A DNA stretch of 64,000 bases, from positions 1 through 64,000 of the forward strand of contig CACYHR010000032.1 in the NCBI GenBank assembly GCA_902774265.1, read 5' to 3'. Numbering within the stretch: the stretch's first letter is position 1; every line of letters begins with the position of its first letter. The notes beneath the pieces were generated by a model. The model had not been told where the DNA came from and searched no databases. It saw only the letters and a program-made list of their open reading frames with translations. Origin of the DNA: an uncultured Eubacteriales bacterium. GTDB taxonomy: Bacteria > Bacillota > Clostridia > Peptostreptococcales > Anaerovoracaceae. Made by a program: the position numbers and the translations under genes. Of this stretch, positions 1 to 8,588 are shown one piece after another.

Positions 1-3000
1 CTTCCGATGATATCGTCGGACTTGACTGTAAGTATCTCCTGCAGAGTGTATGCAGCACCGTAAGCTTCGAGTGCCCATACCTCCATTTCTCCGAATCTCT
101 GTCCGCCGAACTGAGCTTTTCCTCCGAGAGGCTGCTGTGTTACGAGCGAGTAAGGTCCGATCGATCTTGCGTGGATCTTGTCGTCTACAAGATGGTGCAG
201 TTTGAGCATGTACATGTAACCGACTGTTACAGGGCTGTCGAAGAACTCGCCTGTACGTCCGTCTCTGAGTCTCAGCTTTCCTGTTTCAGGATAGCCTTCC
301 TCTCTGAGCATGTTGATTACGTCCTTCTCGCTTGCGCCGTCGAATACAGGTGTGGAAATATACCAGCCCTTCGATTTTGCAGCAAGTCCGAGGTGTACCT
401 CGAGTACCTGTCCTACGTTCATTCGGGACGGTACGCCCAGAGGGTTCAGCATTACCTGCAGAGGTTCACCGTCTTCCTTGAACGGCATATCCTCCTGCGG
501 AAGTATCCTTGAGATAACACCCTTGTTTCCGTGACGTCCGGCCATCTTGTCGCCGACATTGATCTTTCTCTTGGTAGCAACATATACTCTTACGATTTTG
601 TTAACTCCAGGAGGAAGCTCTGTGCTGTTGCTCTTGTCGAATACTCTTACGTCTATTACTATACCTTCTTCGCCGTGAGGCAGCTTGAGTGATGAATCTC
701 TTACCTCTTTTGATTTTTCGCCGAAGATAGCACGGAGCATTCTTGCTTCCGGTGTCAGATCTGTCTCGCTCTTAGGTGTCAGCTTGCCGACCAGGATGTC
801 GTTTGACTTGACCTCTGCACCGATCCTGATGATACCTTCTTCATCCAGTTCCTTGAGCATGTCGCCCGGCAGATTAGGGATGTCTCTTGTGATCTCTTCA
901 GGTCCGAGCTTTGTATCTCTGGCCTCGCACTCGTGTTTCTCGATGTGCAGGGATGTCAGGACGTCATCCATGAGAAGTCTCTCATTAAGTATGATAGCAT
1001 CTTCATAGTTATAGCCTTCCCACGTCATGAATCCTATCAGAAGGTTCTTTCCGAGGGAGATCTCTCCGAGATTTGTCGAAGGTCCGTCTGCTACTACTTC
1101 GCCTACTTCGATATGCTCACCGTACGAAACGATAGGTCTCTGGTTGATACATGTGCCCTGATTGGAACGCTTGAATTTGAGTATCCTGTACTCATCGACT
1201 GTTCCGTCGTCGTCTCTTGTGATTTTTACTTTGTTGGCGTCTACATATGAAACCGTACCAGCGTGCTTGCAGAGCACTACAGCGCCGGAGTCGCATGCTG
1301 CCTTGTACTCGATACCTGTTCCTACATAAGGAGCTTCGGTAACGAGGAGAGGAACTGCCTGTCTCTGCATGTTCGATCCCATCAGCGCACGGTTAGCATC
1401 GTCGTTCTCGAGGAACGGGATCATAGCTGTAGCTACGGATACTACCTGCTTAGGTGAAACGTCCATGTAGTCGACTTCTGTTCTCGGAACCATGGTGATC
1501 TCACCCTTGATTCCTCTTACAGCTACCTTGTTGTTGATGAAATGTCCCTCTTCGTCGAGAGGCTCGTTGGCCTGTGCTACGATCATAAGATCTTCGTCTG
1601 ATGCAGCGAGGTATTCAACATTAGTGGTAACTACACCTGTCTCCTTGTCGACCTTGCGGTAAGGAGTTTCGATAAATCCGTACTCGTTGATTATGCCGTA
1701 TGTTGTGAGCGATCCGATAAGTCCGATGTTAGGACCTTCAGGCGTCTCGATAGGGCACATTCTGCCGTAGTGCGAATAGTGTACGTCTCTGACCTCCATG
1801 CCGGCTCTTTCTCTCGAAAGTCCGCCCGGTCCGAGAGCCGAAAGTCTTCTCTTGTGAGTAAGCTCGGCAAGAGGGTTGTTCTGGTCCATGAACTGTGACA
1901 GCTGGGATGATCCGAAGAACTCCTTGATGGCTGCTGTTACAGGTCTGATATTGATGAGCTGCTGAGGTGTTGAATTCTCAGTAGTCATTCTCTCTCTTAT
2001 AGTCTTTTCCATCCTGGCAAAGCCTATCCTGCACTGGTTCTGCAGCAGCTCGCCTACGGATTTGAGCCTTCTGTTGCTGAGGTGGTCGATGTCATCCGTA
2101 TCGCCTATGCCGTGGCTCAGATTGAGGAAATAGCTGACCGAAGCGATAATGTCCTCAAGGATGATGTGCTTAGGACTCAGCTCTTTCTTGCGGTTTGCGA
2201 TGGCAGCTCTCAGCTTGTCCTCATCTCCGGCCGCCTGGTCGATAATATCCTTAAGAACAGGATAAAAGACCTTTTCGGAAAGCTTGTATGGTGTGAGGTC
2301 GATATCGATGTACTTGGAAGGATCGACAAAGTTGTTGCCGATGACCTTTGTTACTACATCTTCCTCGTCCTCTGTCTTGCTGTAAACATAAACATGATCT
2401 ACACCCGCATCCTCGATGACCATTGCCATAGGTCTGTCGATGAATCCATCTTTTTCAACGAGGACCTCTCCTGTGTTAGGATCGATAATGTCCTCTGCTG
2501 CGACTGTTTCGACAAGTCTGTTGGCAAGTCCGAGCTTGCGGTTATATTTGAATCTGCCGACCTTGGCCAGATCATAACGTCTCTCATCAAAGAGCAGAGC
2601 CATCAGCATGGATCTTGCGTTCTCAACTGTTGGAGGTTCTCCCGGCCTCAGTCTTCTGTAGAGCTCTCTGAGTCCCTCGGCGCTGCTTCTGGTAGTATCT
2701 TTTTCGAGAGTGCGCTGCAGCCTTTCGTCCTCGCCGAAGATAGCAATAATGTCCTCGTTGCTGCTCAGTGCAAGTGCATCCGGATCGATGATACCGAGAG
2801 CACGCAGGAACGATGTCAGCGGCTGCTTTCTGGTTCTGTCTACTCTTACATACAGGATCTTCTGGGAATCGGTCTCATACTCGAGCCATGCTCCTCTGTT
2901 AGGGATAACCTGTGAAGTAAACAGCTTCTGATTGGATTTGTCAGTGGAAACATCAAAATACGGTCCCGGAGAACGTACCATCTGTGTAACGATAGCTCTC

Positions 3001-3389
3001 TCGGCGCCATTGTATACAAAGGTACCCTTCTCGGTCATGAGAGGGAAGTCGCCCATGAAAACTTCCTGTTCTTTGATTTCGCCGGTCTCGCGGTTGATCA
3101 GCTTGACCTTGACGGTCAGCGATGTTGCATATGTTGCGTCTCTCTCCTTGCACTCCTCCTGATCATACTTAGGCGTATCGGAGAAGTGATAGTCCGCAAA
3201 TTCCAGGCTCAAAGTGTTGGTAGTGTCACGTATAGGCGATACGTCTTCGAGCACCTCGCCGAGGCCCTCTTCGATGAACCACTTGTATGACTTCGTCTGA
3301 ACGTCGATGAGATTAGGCATCTCGCAGACCTCGTTGATCTTGGCGAAAGTCATACGCTCTTTTCTTCCAACTTTGATTGGTTGTGGCAT
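1..3389 (-). CDS. rpoB: RNA polymerase beta subunit (3' end cut by window edge)
   Basis: Catalytic beta subunit of DNA-dependent RNA polymerase. About 1129 codons are present; the frame is open to the window edge, where it reads [10 protein letters not shown], a conserved segment close to the RpoB C-terminus, so only some tens of residues are missing. The product starts [13 protein letters not shown] after an AAGGAG site. The rifampicin-pocket cluster is visible near 1865-1925 as [12 protein letters not shown] followed by [14 protein letters not shown], with the Asp, His and Ser positions that most often mutate to resistance in their wild-type form. It is the last gene seen of the secE-nusG-rplKAJL-rpoB series; rpoC presumably follows outside the window. 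Confidence 0.98.
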   Translation of the reverse strand, partial: MPQPIKVGRKERMTFAKINEVCEMPNLIDVQTKSYKWFIEEGLGEVLEDVSPIRDTTNTLSLEFADYHFSDTPKYDQEECKERDATYATSLTVKVKLINRETGEIKEQEVFMGDFPLMTEKGTFVYNGAERAIVTQMVRSPGPYFDVSTDKSNQKLFTSQVIPNRGAWLEYETDSQKILYVRVDRTRKQPLTSFLRALGIIDPDALALSSNEDIIAIFGEDERLQRTLEKDTTRSSAEGLRELYRRLRPGEPPTVENARSMLMALLFDERRYDLAKVGRFKYNRKLGLANRLVETVAAEDIIDPNTGEVLVEKDGFIDRPMAMVIEDAGVDHVYVYSKTEDEEDVVTKVIGNNFVDPSKYIDIDLTPYKLSEKVFYPVLKDIIDQAAGDEDKLRAAIANRKKELSPKHIILEDIIASVSYFLNLSHGIGDTDDIDHLSNRRLKSVGELLQNQCRIGFARMEKTIRERMTTENSTPQQLINIRPVTAAIKEFFGSSQLSQFMDQNNPLAELTHKRRLSALGPGGLSRERAGMEVRDVHYSHYGRMCPIETPEGPNIGLIGSLTTYGIINEYGFIETPYRKVDKETGVVTTNVEYLAASDEDLMIVAQANEPLDEEGHFINNKVAVRGIKGEITMVPRTEVDYMDVSPKQVVSVATAMIPFLENDDANRALMGSNMQRQAVPLLVTEAPYVGTGIEYKAACDSGAVVLCKHAGTVSYVDANKVKITRDDDGTVDEYRILKFKRSNQGTCINQRPIVSYGEHIEVGEVVADGPSTNLGEISLGKNLLIGFMTWEGYNYEDAIILNERLLMDDVLTSLHIEKHECEARDTKLGPEEITRDIPNLPGDMLKELDEEGIIRIGAEVKSNDILVGKLTPKSETDLTPEARMLRAIFGEKSKEVRDSSLKLPHGEEGIVIDVRVFDKSNSTELPPGVNKIVRVYVATKRKINVGDKMAGRHGNKGVISRILPQEDMPFKEDGEPLQVMLNPLGVPSRMNVGQVLEVHLGLAAKSKGWYISTPVFDGASEKDVINMLREEGYPETGKLRLRDGRTGEFFDSPVTVGYMYMLKLHHLVDDKIHARSIGPYSLVTQQPLGGKAQFGGQRFGEMEVWALEAYGAAYTLQEILTVKSDDIIG

Positions 3390-3455
3390 GTGTGTCTCCT
3401 TGTTCTTTAAAAAATGCAGGATTTTACCCGTGAAAAAGGGGTTTATAAACGCACG

Positions 3456-3483
3456 AAATGAGCCTCGGTGCCGGGGCTCATTT
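3456..3483. terminator. GC-rich hairpin between rplL and rpoB
   Basis: A 13-bp inverted repeat (AAATGAGCC(C/T)CGG arms) with almost no loop, flanked by short T runs, lies between rplL and rpoB. On the minus strand the T run is poor, so it may be a partial attenuator or a processing site rather than a full terminator. In E. coli the same intergenic region holds an attenuator and an RNase III site. Confidence 0.45.
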
Positions 3484-3580
3484 TATTGCGTGGGTCGGGC
3501 CGATATCGCACGGTCCAATTTGTGTTTAAAAAATTCTGATGGAATTTTTTGCTGAGCGAGGCCCAGCAAAAGCCGAAGAG

Positions 3581-3679
3581 AATTTTCGTTACACGAGGCG
3601 CGCGAGCAATTCCTGAACGAGCGTACCCGAAGTACGTGAGTGATGGAATTGTGAGCAGCAACAAAGTGTAACGGAAATT
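3581..3679. repeat. Three-tier palindromic element between rplL and rpoB
   Basis: Nested inverted repeats: an outer 14-bp stem (3581-3594 with 3666-3679, one G-T pair), a middle 7-bp stem (3607-3613 with 3645-3651) and an inner 5-bp stem (3622-3626 with 3632-3636). The inner hairpin is bounded by GAGC and GTGAG, a layout also seen at 39597-39618. It fills most of the rplL-rpoB spacer and would fold in either transcript. Function unknown; intercistronic processing or a REP-like repeat are both possible. Confidence 0.6.
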
Positions 3680-3688
3680 GTCAAGGCG

Positions 3689-4054
3689 TTACTGGAGTTC
3701 TACAACAGCTCCTACAGCCTCAAGCGCTTCCTTCAGAGCGTTAGCTTCAGCTGCCTCTACGTTTTCCTTAACAGGAGCAGGTGCTCCGTCTACGAGAGCC
3801 TTAGCTTCCTTCAGGCCGAGTCCTGTAGCTTCTCTGACAGCCTTGATAACCTTGATCTTTTCCTGTCCGATCTCTTTGAGGATTACGTTGAATTCACTCT
3901 TTTCCTCTGCCTCAGCTGCTGCTGCGCCGCCTGCTGCCGGTGCTGCTACTGCTACTGCGGATACGCCGAATTCTTCCTCGAGAGCCTTAACGAGTTCGTT
4001 GATCTCAAGAATGCTCATGCTCTTAAGAGCCTCAATGATCTTATCCTTATCCAT
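3689..4054 (-). CDS. rplL: Ribosomal protein L7/L12
   Basis: Stalk protein of the large subunit that recruits translational GTPases. 121 residues, the normal length: an N-terminal dimerisation domain ([13 protein letters not shown]), an Ala-rich hinge near residues 35-50, and the C-terminal domain with the conserved [16 protein letters not shown] segment. An AAAAGGAG site precedes the ATG. It follows rplJ, as in nearly all bacteria, so the L10-L12 complex is made from one message. Confidence 0.98.
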   Translation of the reverse strand: MDKDKIIEALKSMSILEINELVKALEEEFGVSAVAVAAPAAGGAAAAEAEEKSEFNVILKEIGQEKIKVIKAVREATGLGLKEAKALVDGAPAPVKENVEAAEANALKEALEAVGAVVELQ

Positions 4055-4135
4055 TTTTATTTCTCCTTTTTAATCAGATAGTCCTTTGACCTTGTAAAAT
4101 TCGATTAATTATTGTTCAGGCTGCGGACCGGAAAA

Positions 4136-4636
4136 CTATGCTTCCTGTGCCTCTGCGATTGCCTTGAGTGTGAGAGCCAGCTTTGTCATCGGGCTCTGGA
4201 TGCTTCCCATGAAGCGTGCGATGAGTTCTTCCTTTGATGGGATCGTTGAGAATTCCTCGATCTGGTTCTTGTCATATACGACGCCCTCTACGATTCCGCC
4301 TTTGAATGCCATCTTCTTGTAATCCTTGATGGCCTTTGCGAGAACTCTTGCACCTGCTGTAAGATCCTCACTGCTGAATGCGAGTGCTGTGGATCCTTTC
4401 AGAGTTTCGCCTTCGCCGAATGATTCGACATCTGTTCCGGCGATAGCTCTCTTGATGAGTGTGTTCTTATATACAGTGAAGCTTACGCCTTCCTTGCGGA
4501 GATCAGCTCTCAGCTTGTCGGCCTCAGCAACTGTAAGTCCAAGATAGTCAACGGCTACAACGGATCCTGCGTTTTCGATTTTTTCCTTGATCTCGTCGAT
4601 AACCAGCTGCTTTGCTTGCTTTGCTTCTACAGACAT
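4136..4636 (-). CDS. rplJ: Ribosomal protein L10
   Basis: Binds 23S rRNA and carries the L7/L12 dimers on its C-terminal helix. The product of 166 residues begins MSVEAKQAKQLVIDEIKEK. I chose this ATG because AGGAAAGGAG lies just upstream; a 12-codon longer frame exists but would place its start inside the leader hairpin. The C-terminal IARFMGSIQSPMTKLALTLK is the expected L12-binding helix. Autoregulation is likely through the leader RNA upstream. Confidence 0.97.
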   Translation of the reverse strand: MSVEAKQAKQLVIDEIKEKIENAGSVVAVDYLGLTVAEADKLRADLRKEGVSFTVYKNTLIKRAIAGTDVESFGEGETLKGSTALAFSSEDLTAGARVLAKAIKDYKKMAFKGGIVEGVVYDKNQIEEFSTIPSKEELIARFMGSIQSPMTKLALTLKAIAEAQEA

Positions 4637-4679
4637 TATTTCTCCTTTCCTGAGCGATATCCCTTCGCTCATAGTTTAG

Positions 4680-4790
4680 TCGTGTAGGTACAAAATGGAG
4701 ACTTGTCCTACTGCTATTCCAGTCCTGAGTAAGAAAGTCTCCGAATCTTTTAATCTATTCTTTGTACCTCGGCAGGAAATTAAGCTGTTA
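4680..4790 (-). promoter_or_regulatory. L10 leader (autoregulatory mRNA element of rplJL)
   Basis: The rplA-rplJ spacer can fold on the minus strand. An outer stem joins 4761-4769 with 4686-4694 (AGGTACAAA/TTTGTACCT), and an inner stem joins 4736-4742 with 4697-4703 (GGAGACT/AGTCTCC). A further hairpin (GAGCGAAGGGATATCGCTC) lies just before the rplJ ribosome site. Position and architecture match the known L10 leader, to which the L10-L12 complex binds to repress translation. The family assignment is by position and fold, not by a covariance search. Confidence 0.75.
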
Positions 4791-4840
4791 AGCACCTGCT
4801 GTCTCAGGTTGGATATTCTGTTTGATTGTCAGTGCTCAGT

Positions 4841-5536
4841 TTACTGAGTAACTGTTGCAGGGTTGATCTTGACGCCAGGGCTCATCGTAGCTGCTACGCT
4901 GATGCTTCTGAAGTACTGTCCCTTTGCTGCTGCAGGCTTAGCCTTTGCGATAGCCTGGATGAGAGCGTTTGCGTTCTCTATCAGCTGCTGCTCTGTGAAA
5001 GACTTCTTTCCGATGATGCAGTGGATGATGTTAGCCTTGTCAAGTCTGTACTCGACCTTACCTGCTTTGATGTCCTCAAGAGCTCTGGTGAGGTCCATAG
5101 TAACTGTTCCCGATTTAGGGTTAGGCATGAGTCCCTTAGGTCCCAGGATCTTACCGAGACGTCCGACAACACCCATCATATCAGGTGTAGCGACTACTGC
5201 GTCGAACTCGAACCAGTTCTCGTTCTTGATCTTGTCAGCCATGTCTTCTGCGCCTACGAAATCAGCGCCGGCTGCCTGTGCTTCCTCAGCTTTAGGGCCT
5301 TTTGCGAATACGAGGACTTTCTTTGTCTTACCTGTTCCGTGAGGAAGAACCATAGCTCCTCTTACCTGCTGGTCTGCGTGTCTTCCGTCAACGCCGAGAC
5401 GGAAATGCATCTCAACTGTTTCGTCGAACTTTGCGTTTTCAAAGCTCTTGATCTGCTTGATAGCAGATTCTACGTCTACGAGCTCATGCTTATTATATGT
5501 CTTAGCGAGCTCTGCATATCTTTTTGATCTTTTCAT
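4841..5536 (-). CDS. rplA: Ribosomal protein L1
   Basis: Forms the mobile L1 stalk at the E site and often represses its own operon. The 231-residue product [16 protein letters not shown] is of normal length. The ATG follows AAGGAGGATTTG; a TTG directly before it is part of the spacer. Conserved landmarks include [14 protein letters not shown] and [20 protein letters not shown]. The gene sits 44 bp after rplK. Confidence 0.98.
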   Translation of the reverse strand: MKRSKRYAELAKTYNKHELVDVESAIKQIKSFENAKFDETVEMHFRLGVDGRHADQQVRGAMVLPHGTGKTKKVLVFAKGPKAEEAQAAGADFVGAEDMADKIKNENWFEFDAVVATPDMMGVVGRLGKILGPKGLMPNPKSGTVTMDLTRALEDIKAGKVEYRLDKANIIHCIIGKKSFTEQQLIENANALIQAIAKAKPAAAKGQYFRSISVAATMSPGVKINPATVTQ

Positions 5537-5580
5537 CAAATCCTCCTTGTGGTACTAACGGCTGTCCGCCTCCCACTTAA

Positions 5581-6006
5581 TTACTCAACTACCGTGATTC
5601 CCATGCTGCGAGCTGTTCCCTTGATCATGTCTGTTGCTGCCTCGAGGGATGCTGCGTTGAGATCCGGCATCTTTGTCTTAGCGATCTCTTCTGCCTGTGC
5701 GAGTGTGATAGAACCGGCCTTTGTTTTGTTAGGGGTTCCGGATGCATGCTCGATTCCTGCTGCCTTCTTGATAAGTACTGCAGCCGGTGGTGTCTTGCAT
5801 ACGAATGTGAATGATCTGTCTGTGTAAACTGTGATTACTACAGGAATGATCATTCCCTGCTGATCCTGAGTCTTTGCGTTGAACTGCTTGCAGAAGTCCA
5901 TGATGTTAACGCTCTTCTGTCCGAGTGCAGGTCCGACTGGTGGTGCAGGAGTTGCTCCGCCGGCAGGGATCTGAAGCTTGATATAGCCGTCGATCTTCTT
6001 TGCCAT
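5581..6006 (-). CDS. rplK: Ribosomal protein L11
   Basis: Binds the GTPase-associated centre of 23S rRNA. 141 residues, full length, with the N-terminal [20 protein letters not shown] and the C-terminal rRNA-binding [11 protein letters not shown]. The ATG is preceded by GGAAAGGAG. The upstream leader on the minus strand (6007-6196) contains a GAGATA/TATCTC hairpin just before the ribosome site. Confidence 0.98.
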   Translation of the reverse strand: MAKKIDGYIKLQIPAGGATPAPPVGPALGQKSVNIMDFCKQFNAKTQDQQGMIIPVVITVYTDRSFTFVCKTPPAAVLIKKAAGIEHASGTPNKTKAGSITLAQAEEIAKTKMPDLNAASLEAATDMIKGTARSMGITVVE

Positions 6007-6196
6007 TATGTTCTCCTTTCCTGAGATATGATCTGTATCTCATTTTTATATCGCATCAGATCTTTAACGAAATGTAAATCTGTACGAATCCTTTTCAGTC
6101 TGCCGCTCTTCTTTTTGCATTATGCGCCGTGCGCTCTGAAGATTTCCATTCTGAATATTTTCACAGCATTCCGGTACATCTGCACTGTTTATGCGG

Positions 6197-6808
6197 CTAT
6201 TTCAGTTTGCTTACCTGCGAGAATTCTATTTCTGCAGGTGTGTCTCTTCCGAACATCGAGATCCTGACCTTTACGATCTGTTTCTCAGGGTTTACCGCCT
6301 CAACGATACCGAGCTGTCCTTCGAATACTCCTCCGATGATACGGACTGTATCGCCTTCCTCGATATCGAGCTCGATCCTGAGCTTCTCAATGCCCATCCT
6401 TACGATTTCCTCTTTTGTCAGAGGGATAGGATCAGAGCCATGGCCGACGAAACCGGTAACGCCTTCTGTGTTACGTACGAGGTACCATGTCTCGTTGTTT
6501 ACTATCATCTTGATAACGACATATCCCGGGTACAGCTTGCGTGTCTTGACTCTTTTGACGCCGTCCTTGATCTCGATTCTTTCCTCTGTAGGAATGACCA
6601 CCTCAAGGATGAGGTCCTGCATGCCGCGGTATTCGACCATTCTTTCGATACTGGTCTTGACCTTGTTTTCATATCCGGAATACGTATGGACTACATACCA
6701 TTTGGCGGTACCGTCGCCTCTGAGGCCTTCGCCTTCAAGCGGTGAAACAGATGTCTTGACCTGATCCCTGCTTTCGACAGCTGCCGCTGTTTCTGTAATT
6801 TCTGCCAT
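6197..6808 (-). CDS. nusG: Transcription antitermination/pausing factor NusG
   Basis: Binds RNA polymerase and ribosomal protein S10. 203 residues: a roughly 35-residue N-terminal extension rich in Glu, Thr and Ser, then the NGN domain starting KWYVVHTYSGYENKVK, and a C-terminal KOW domain (EGDTVRIIGGVFEGQLGIVEAVNPE). An AGGAG site stands before the ATG, so the extension appears to be translated. It follows secE closely. Confidence 0.97.
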   Translation of the reverse strand: MAEITETAAAVESRDQVKTSVSPLEGEGLRGDGTAKWYVVHTYSGYENKVKTSIERMVEYRGMQDLILEVVIPTEERIEIKDGVKRVKTRKLYPGYVVIKMIVNNETWYLVRNTEGVTGFVGHGSDPIPLTKEEIVRMGIEKLRIELDIEEGDTVRIIGGVFEGQLGIVEAVNPEKQIVKVRISMFGRDTPAEIEFSQVSKLK

Positions 6809-6829
6809 TTGTAAACTCCTCAGTTAGGA

Positions 6830-7135
6830 TTAGGATAATGTGATGCCGAGGATGCCCTTGAGTGCTGCAAGGAATCCTGTATCGATCAGCCAGAAACCGA
6901 CTGCGAAGAAGAGTACACAAGCGATAACTACAATAGTATCAGTTGTGAGTTCCTCTCTTGTAGGCCATACGACCTTGCTCATTTCCTGTCTTACGCCTCT
7001 GAGATAAGCGATAAGGCCGCCCTTTTTCTTCTTGCCCTGATTAGAGGACTTCTGAGCGTTCTGGCTTGTGTTCTGTGCGGAAGTCTTAGCCATATCCTCA
7101 GCGGCTTTGCTGCTTCCATTGTTGTTGTTAGCCAT
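6830..7135 (-). CDS. secE: Preprotein translocase subunit SecE
   Basis: Essential small subunit of the SecYEG channel. 101 residues: about 40 residues of polar Asn/Ser/Lys-rich N-terminus, the conserved amphipathic YLRGVRQEMSKVVWPTREEL, then one membrane segment (IVVIACVLFFAVGFWLID). The single membrane span is the Gram-positive form. It lies directly before nusG. Confidence 0.95.
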   Translation of the reverse strand: MANNNNGSSKAAEDMAKTSAQNTSQNAQKSSNQGKKKKGGLIAYLRGVRQEMSKVVWPTREELTTDTIVVIACVLFFAVGFWLIDTGFLAALKGILGITLS

Positions 7136-7172
7136 AATGATTCTCCGTTGATCTGCGAATGTGATCGTGTTC

Positions 7173-7238
7173 TTACTTTGTCTCCTTGTGGAGAGTCTCC
7201 TTGTTGCAGAACTTGCAATACTTCATGAGTGCTGCCAT
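7173..7238 (-). CDS. rpmG: Very short L33-like ORF (C-terminal third of L33 only)
   Basis: A 21-codon frame, MAALMKYCKFCNKETLHKETK, occupies the usual rpmG position before secE. Its last 17 residues match the C-terminus of ribosomal protein L33 (KKYC..C...TLHKETK), with one CxxC pair. The N-terminal half, which normally carries the first CxxC, is absent: an in-frame stop lies five codons upstream and no L33-like N-terminus is present in the other frames. The AAAGGAG site and upstream promoter are intact. It may be a degenerate copy or a genuinely shortened protein. Confidence 0.7.
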   Translation of the reverse strand: MAALMKYCKFCNKETLHKETK

Positions 7239-7351
7239 TTTTGTTCTCCTTTATGTAATGGTCTTTTTATGGAAAAATGCGTCTTTTCAATCTAAAACTC
7301 GAAGCCCGGTCTCCCGTTCTCCGATTAAGCTCACCTTAAAGTCGCCATATA

Positions 7352-7380
7352 AATATACTCAAGACAGTTCATAATGTCAA
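7352..7380 (-). promoter_or_regulatory. Sigma-A promoter before rpmG-secE-nusG
   Basis: TTGACA (7375-7380) and TATATT (7352-7357) are separated by 17 bp on the minus strand, close to consensus. It starts after the rlmB stop codon and would drive the rpmG-like ORF, secE, nusG and the ribosomal genes independently of rlmB. Confidence 0.8.
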
Positions 7381-7393
7381 GCGGTTTTTTGTG

Positions 7394-8443
7394 CTATTTT
7401 TCGCGCGCTCTGCGTATGCCGTACATGAGTATGGCGGCTGCGTTGGATGCGTTGAGCGAATTTATCTTTCCGTACATAGGGATAGAAAGGATGAAGTCGC
7501 ATTTTTCTCTGATTAGGCGTCCTACTCCTTTGCCCTCATTACCTATGACTATGGCTATAGGTCCGGTGAGGTTAGCTTTGTAGTATGTCTCTCCATCCAT
7601 GTCAGCGGCACCGACCCATACGCCTTTGTCCTTTAATTCATCTATGGTTCTGGCAAGATTGGTCACACGGACTACCGGCATGCTTTCAATGGCGCCGGCG
7701 GCAGACAGCGCCGCTGTCTGCGTCAAAGAGGCGGCACGCCTCTTTGGGATCACGATCCCGTGAGCGCCGGCGCATTCCGCCGTCCTGATTATCGCTCCCA
7801 GATTATGGGGATCACTGATTTCATCCAGTATTACTATGAAAGGATCCTCGCCAGCTGCTTCCGCCCTTGCAAAAACATCCTCCATTTCAGCGTATTTGTA
7901 TTCACTGACCTTGGCAACCACACCCTGATGCTTGGCACCGGGCGCCATAGCATCTATCCTGTCCTTTGGAACGAAGTCAACTATAACACCCTGTTCCCTT
8001 GCAATAGCAACTATTTTAGACACCGATCCCTCGGATCCGTCAGCTATGAATATTCTCTCAACCTCGCGCTCTCCGTTCAGAGCTTCCGTAACCGGATTAC
8101 GGCCGGCGATCACTTCAAGACCGTCACTGCCTATAAGAGCTTCGTTTTCATAAGGCTCGTTCATATCAAAGCCAAGGACACTGCGGCGGCGTCCGTCAGT
8201 GCGCGCACCATTCGTGCGGCCGCCTCTTCCTCCGCGATCAAACCCGCCGTTCCTTCTGTCATCTCCATACGACCGGCTTCTTCCCCCACGCATATCTTCC
8301 CTGCGTCCGGAAGATTCGCCGCGCGCGTTGCTTCTGCGGCCCGGCTTGTAGTCATCGCCGTAATCACGGCGGTTCTTACCGCCCCGCTTAGGCGCGGTCT
8401 TTCTTTCACTGTCTTTGAATCTTTTATTTTCCTTTTTGCTCAT
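7394..8443 (-). CDS. rlmB: 23S rRNA 2'-O-ribose methyltransferase, RlmB/TrmH family
   Basis: SpoU-family methyltransferase, expected to modify G2251 of 23S rRNA. 349 residues from an ATG preceded by GGAGCCTGAGACAA. Residues about 100-349 carry the L30e-like substrate domain (GRNPVTEAL) and the knotted SAM-binding domain, with LDEISDPHNLGAIIRTAECAG, IVIGNEGKGVGRL and SIPMYGKINSLNAS. The first 90 residues are an Arg/Gly/Asp-rich tail that looks disordered and RNA-binding. The position before rpmG-secE-nusG is usual for Bacillota. Confidence 0.93.
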   Translation of the reverse strand: MSKKENKRFKDSERKTAPKRGGKNRRDYGDDYKPGRRSNARGESSGRREDMRGGRSRSYGDDRRNGGFDRGGRGGRTNGARTDGRRRSVLGFDMNEPYENEALIGSDGLEVIAGRNPVTEALNGEREVERIFIADGSEGSVSKIVAIAREQGVIVDFVPKDRIDAMAPGAKHQGVVAKVSEYKYAEMEDVFARAEAAGEDPFIVILDEISDPHNLGAIIRTAECAGAHGIVIPKRRAASLTQTAALSAAGAIESMPVVRVTNLARTIDELKDKGVWVGAADMDGETYYKANLTGPIAIVIGNEGKGVGRLIREKCDFILSIPMYGKINSLNASNAAAILMYGIRRAREK

Positions 8444-8588
8444 TTGTCTCAGGCTCCACAAAAAAATGTTCACATGCAAACTAACTTTTTAATACATCGT
8501 CCCGGCCTGTCCCGATGAAACATCCGTTACTGCGGATGTTTTCTTCCGGCAGCTTCCAGGCGCGAGTCTGCTATTGTAACCGTGCCTG

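Noticed and set aside
4826..5527. A 233-codon plus-strand frame
   Set aside because: It is antisense to rplA, has no ribosome site and a Cys/Leu/Ser-rich composition typical of the reverse strand of a conserved gene. The same applies to the long plus-strand frames opposite proS, pgeF, the GH13 gene and UPF0182.
7285..7345. A degenerate tRNA between rlmB and secE
   Set aside because: The minus strand has D-arm-like and T-arm-like fragments where tRNA-Trp occurs in some relatives, but no acceptor stem or anticodon arm can be formed.
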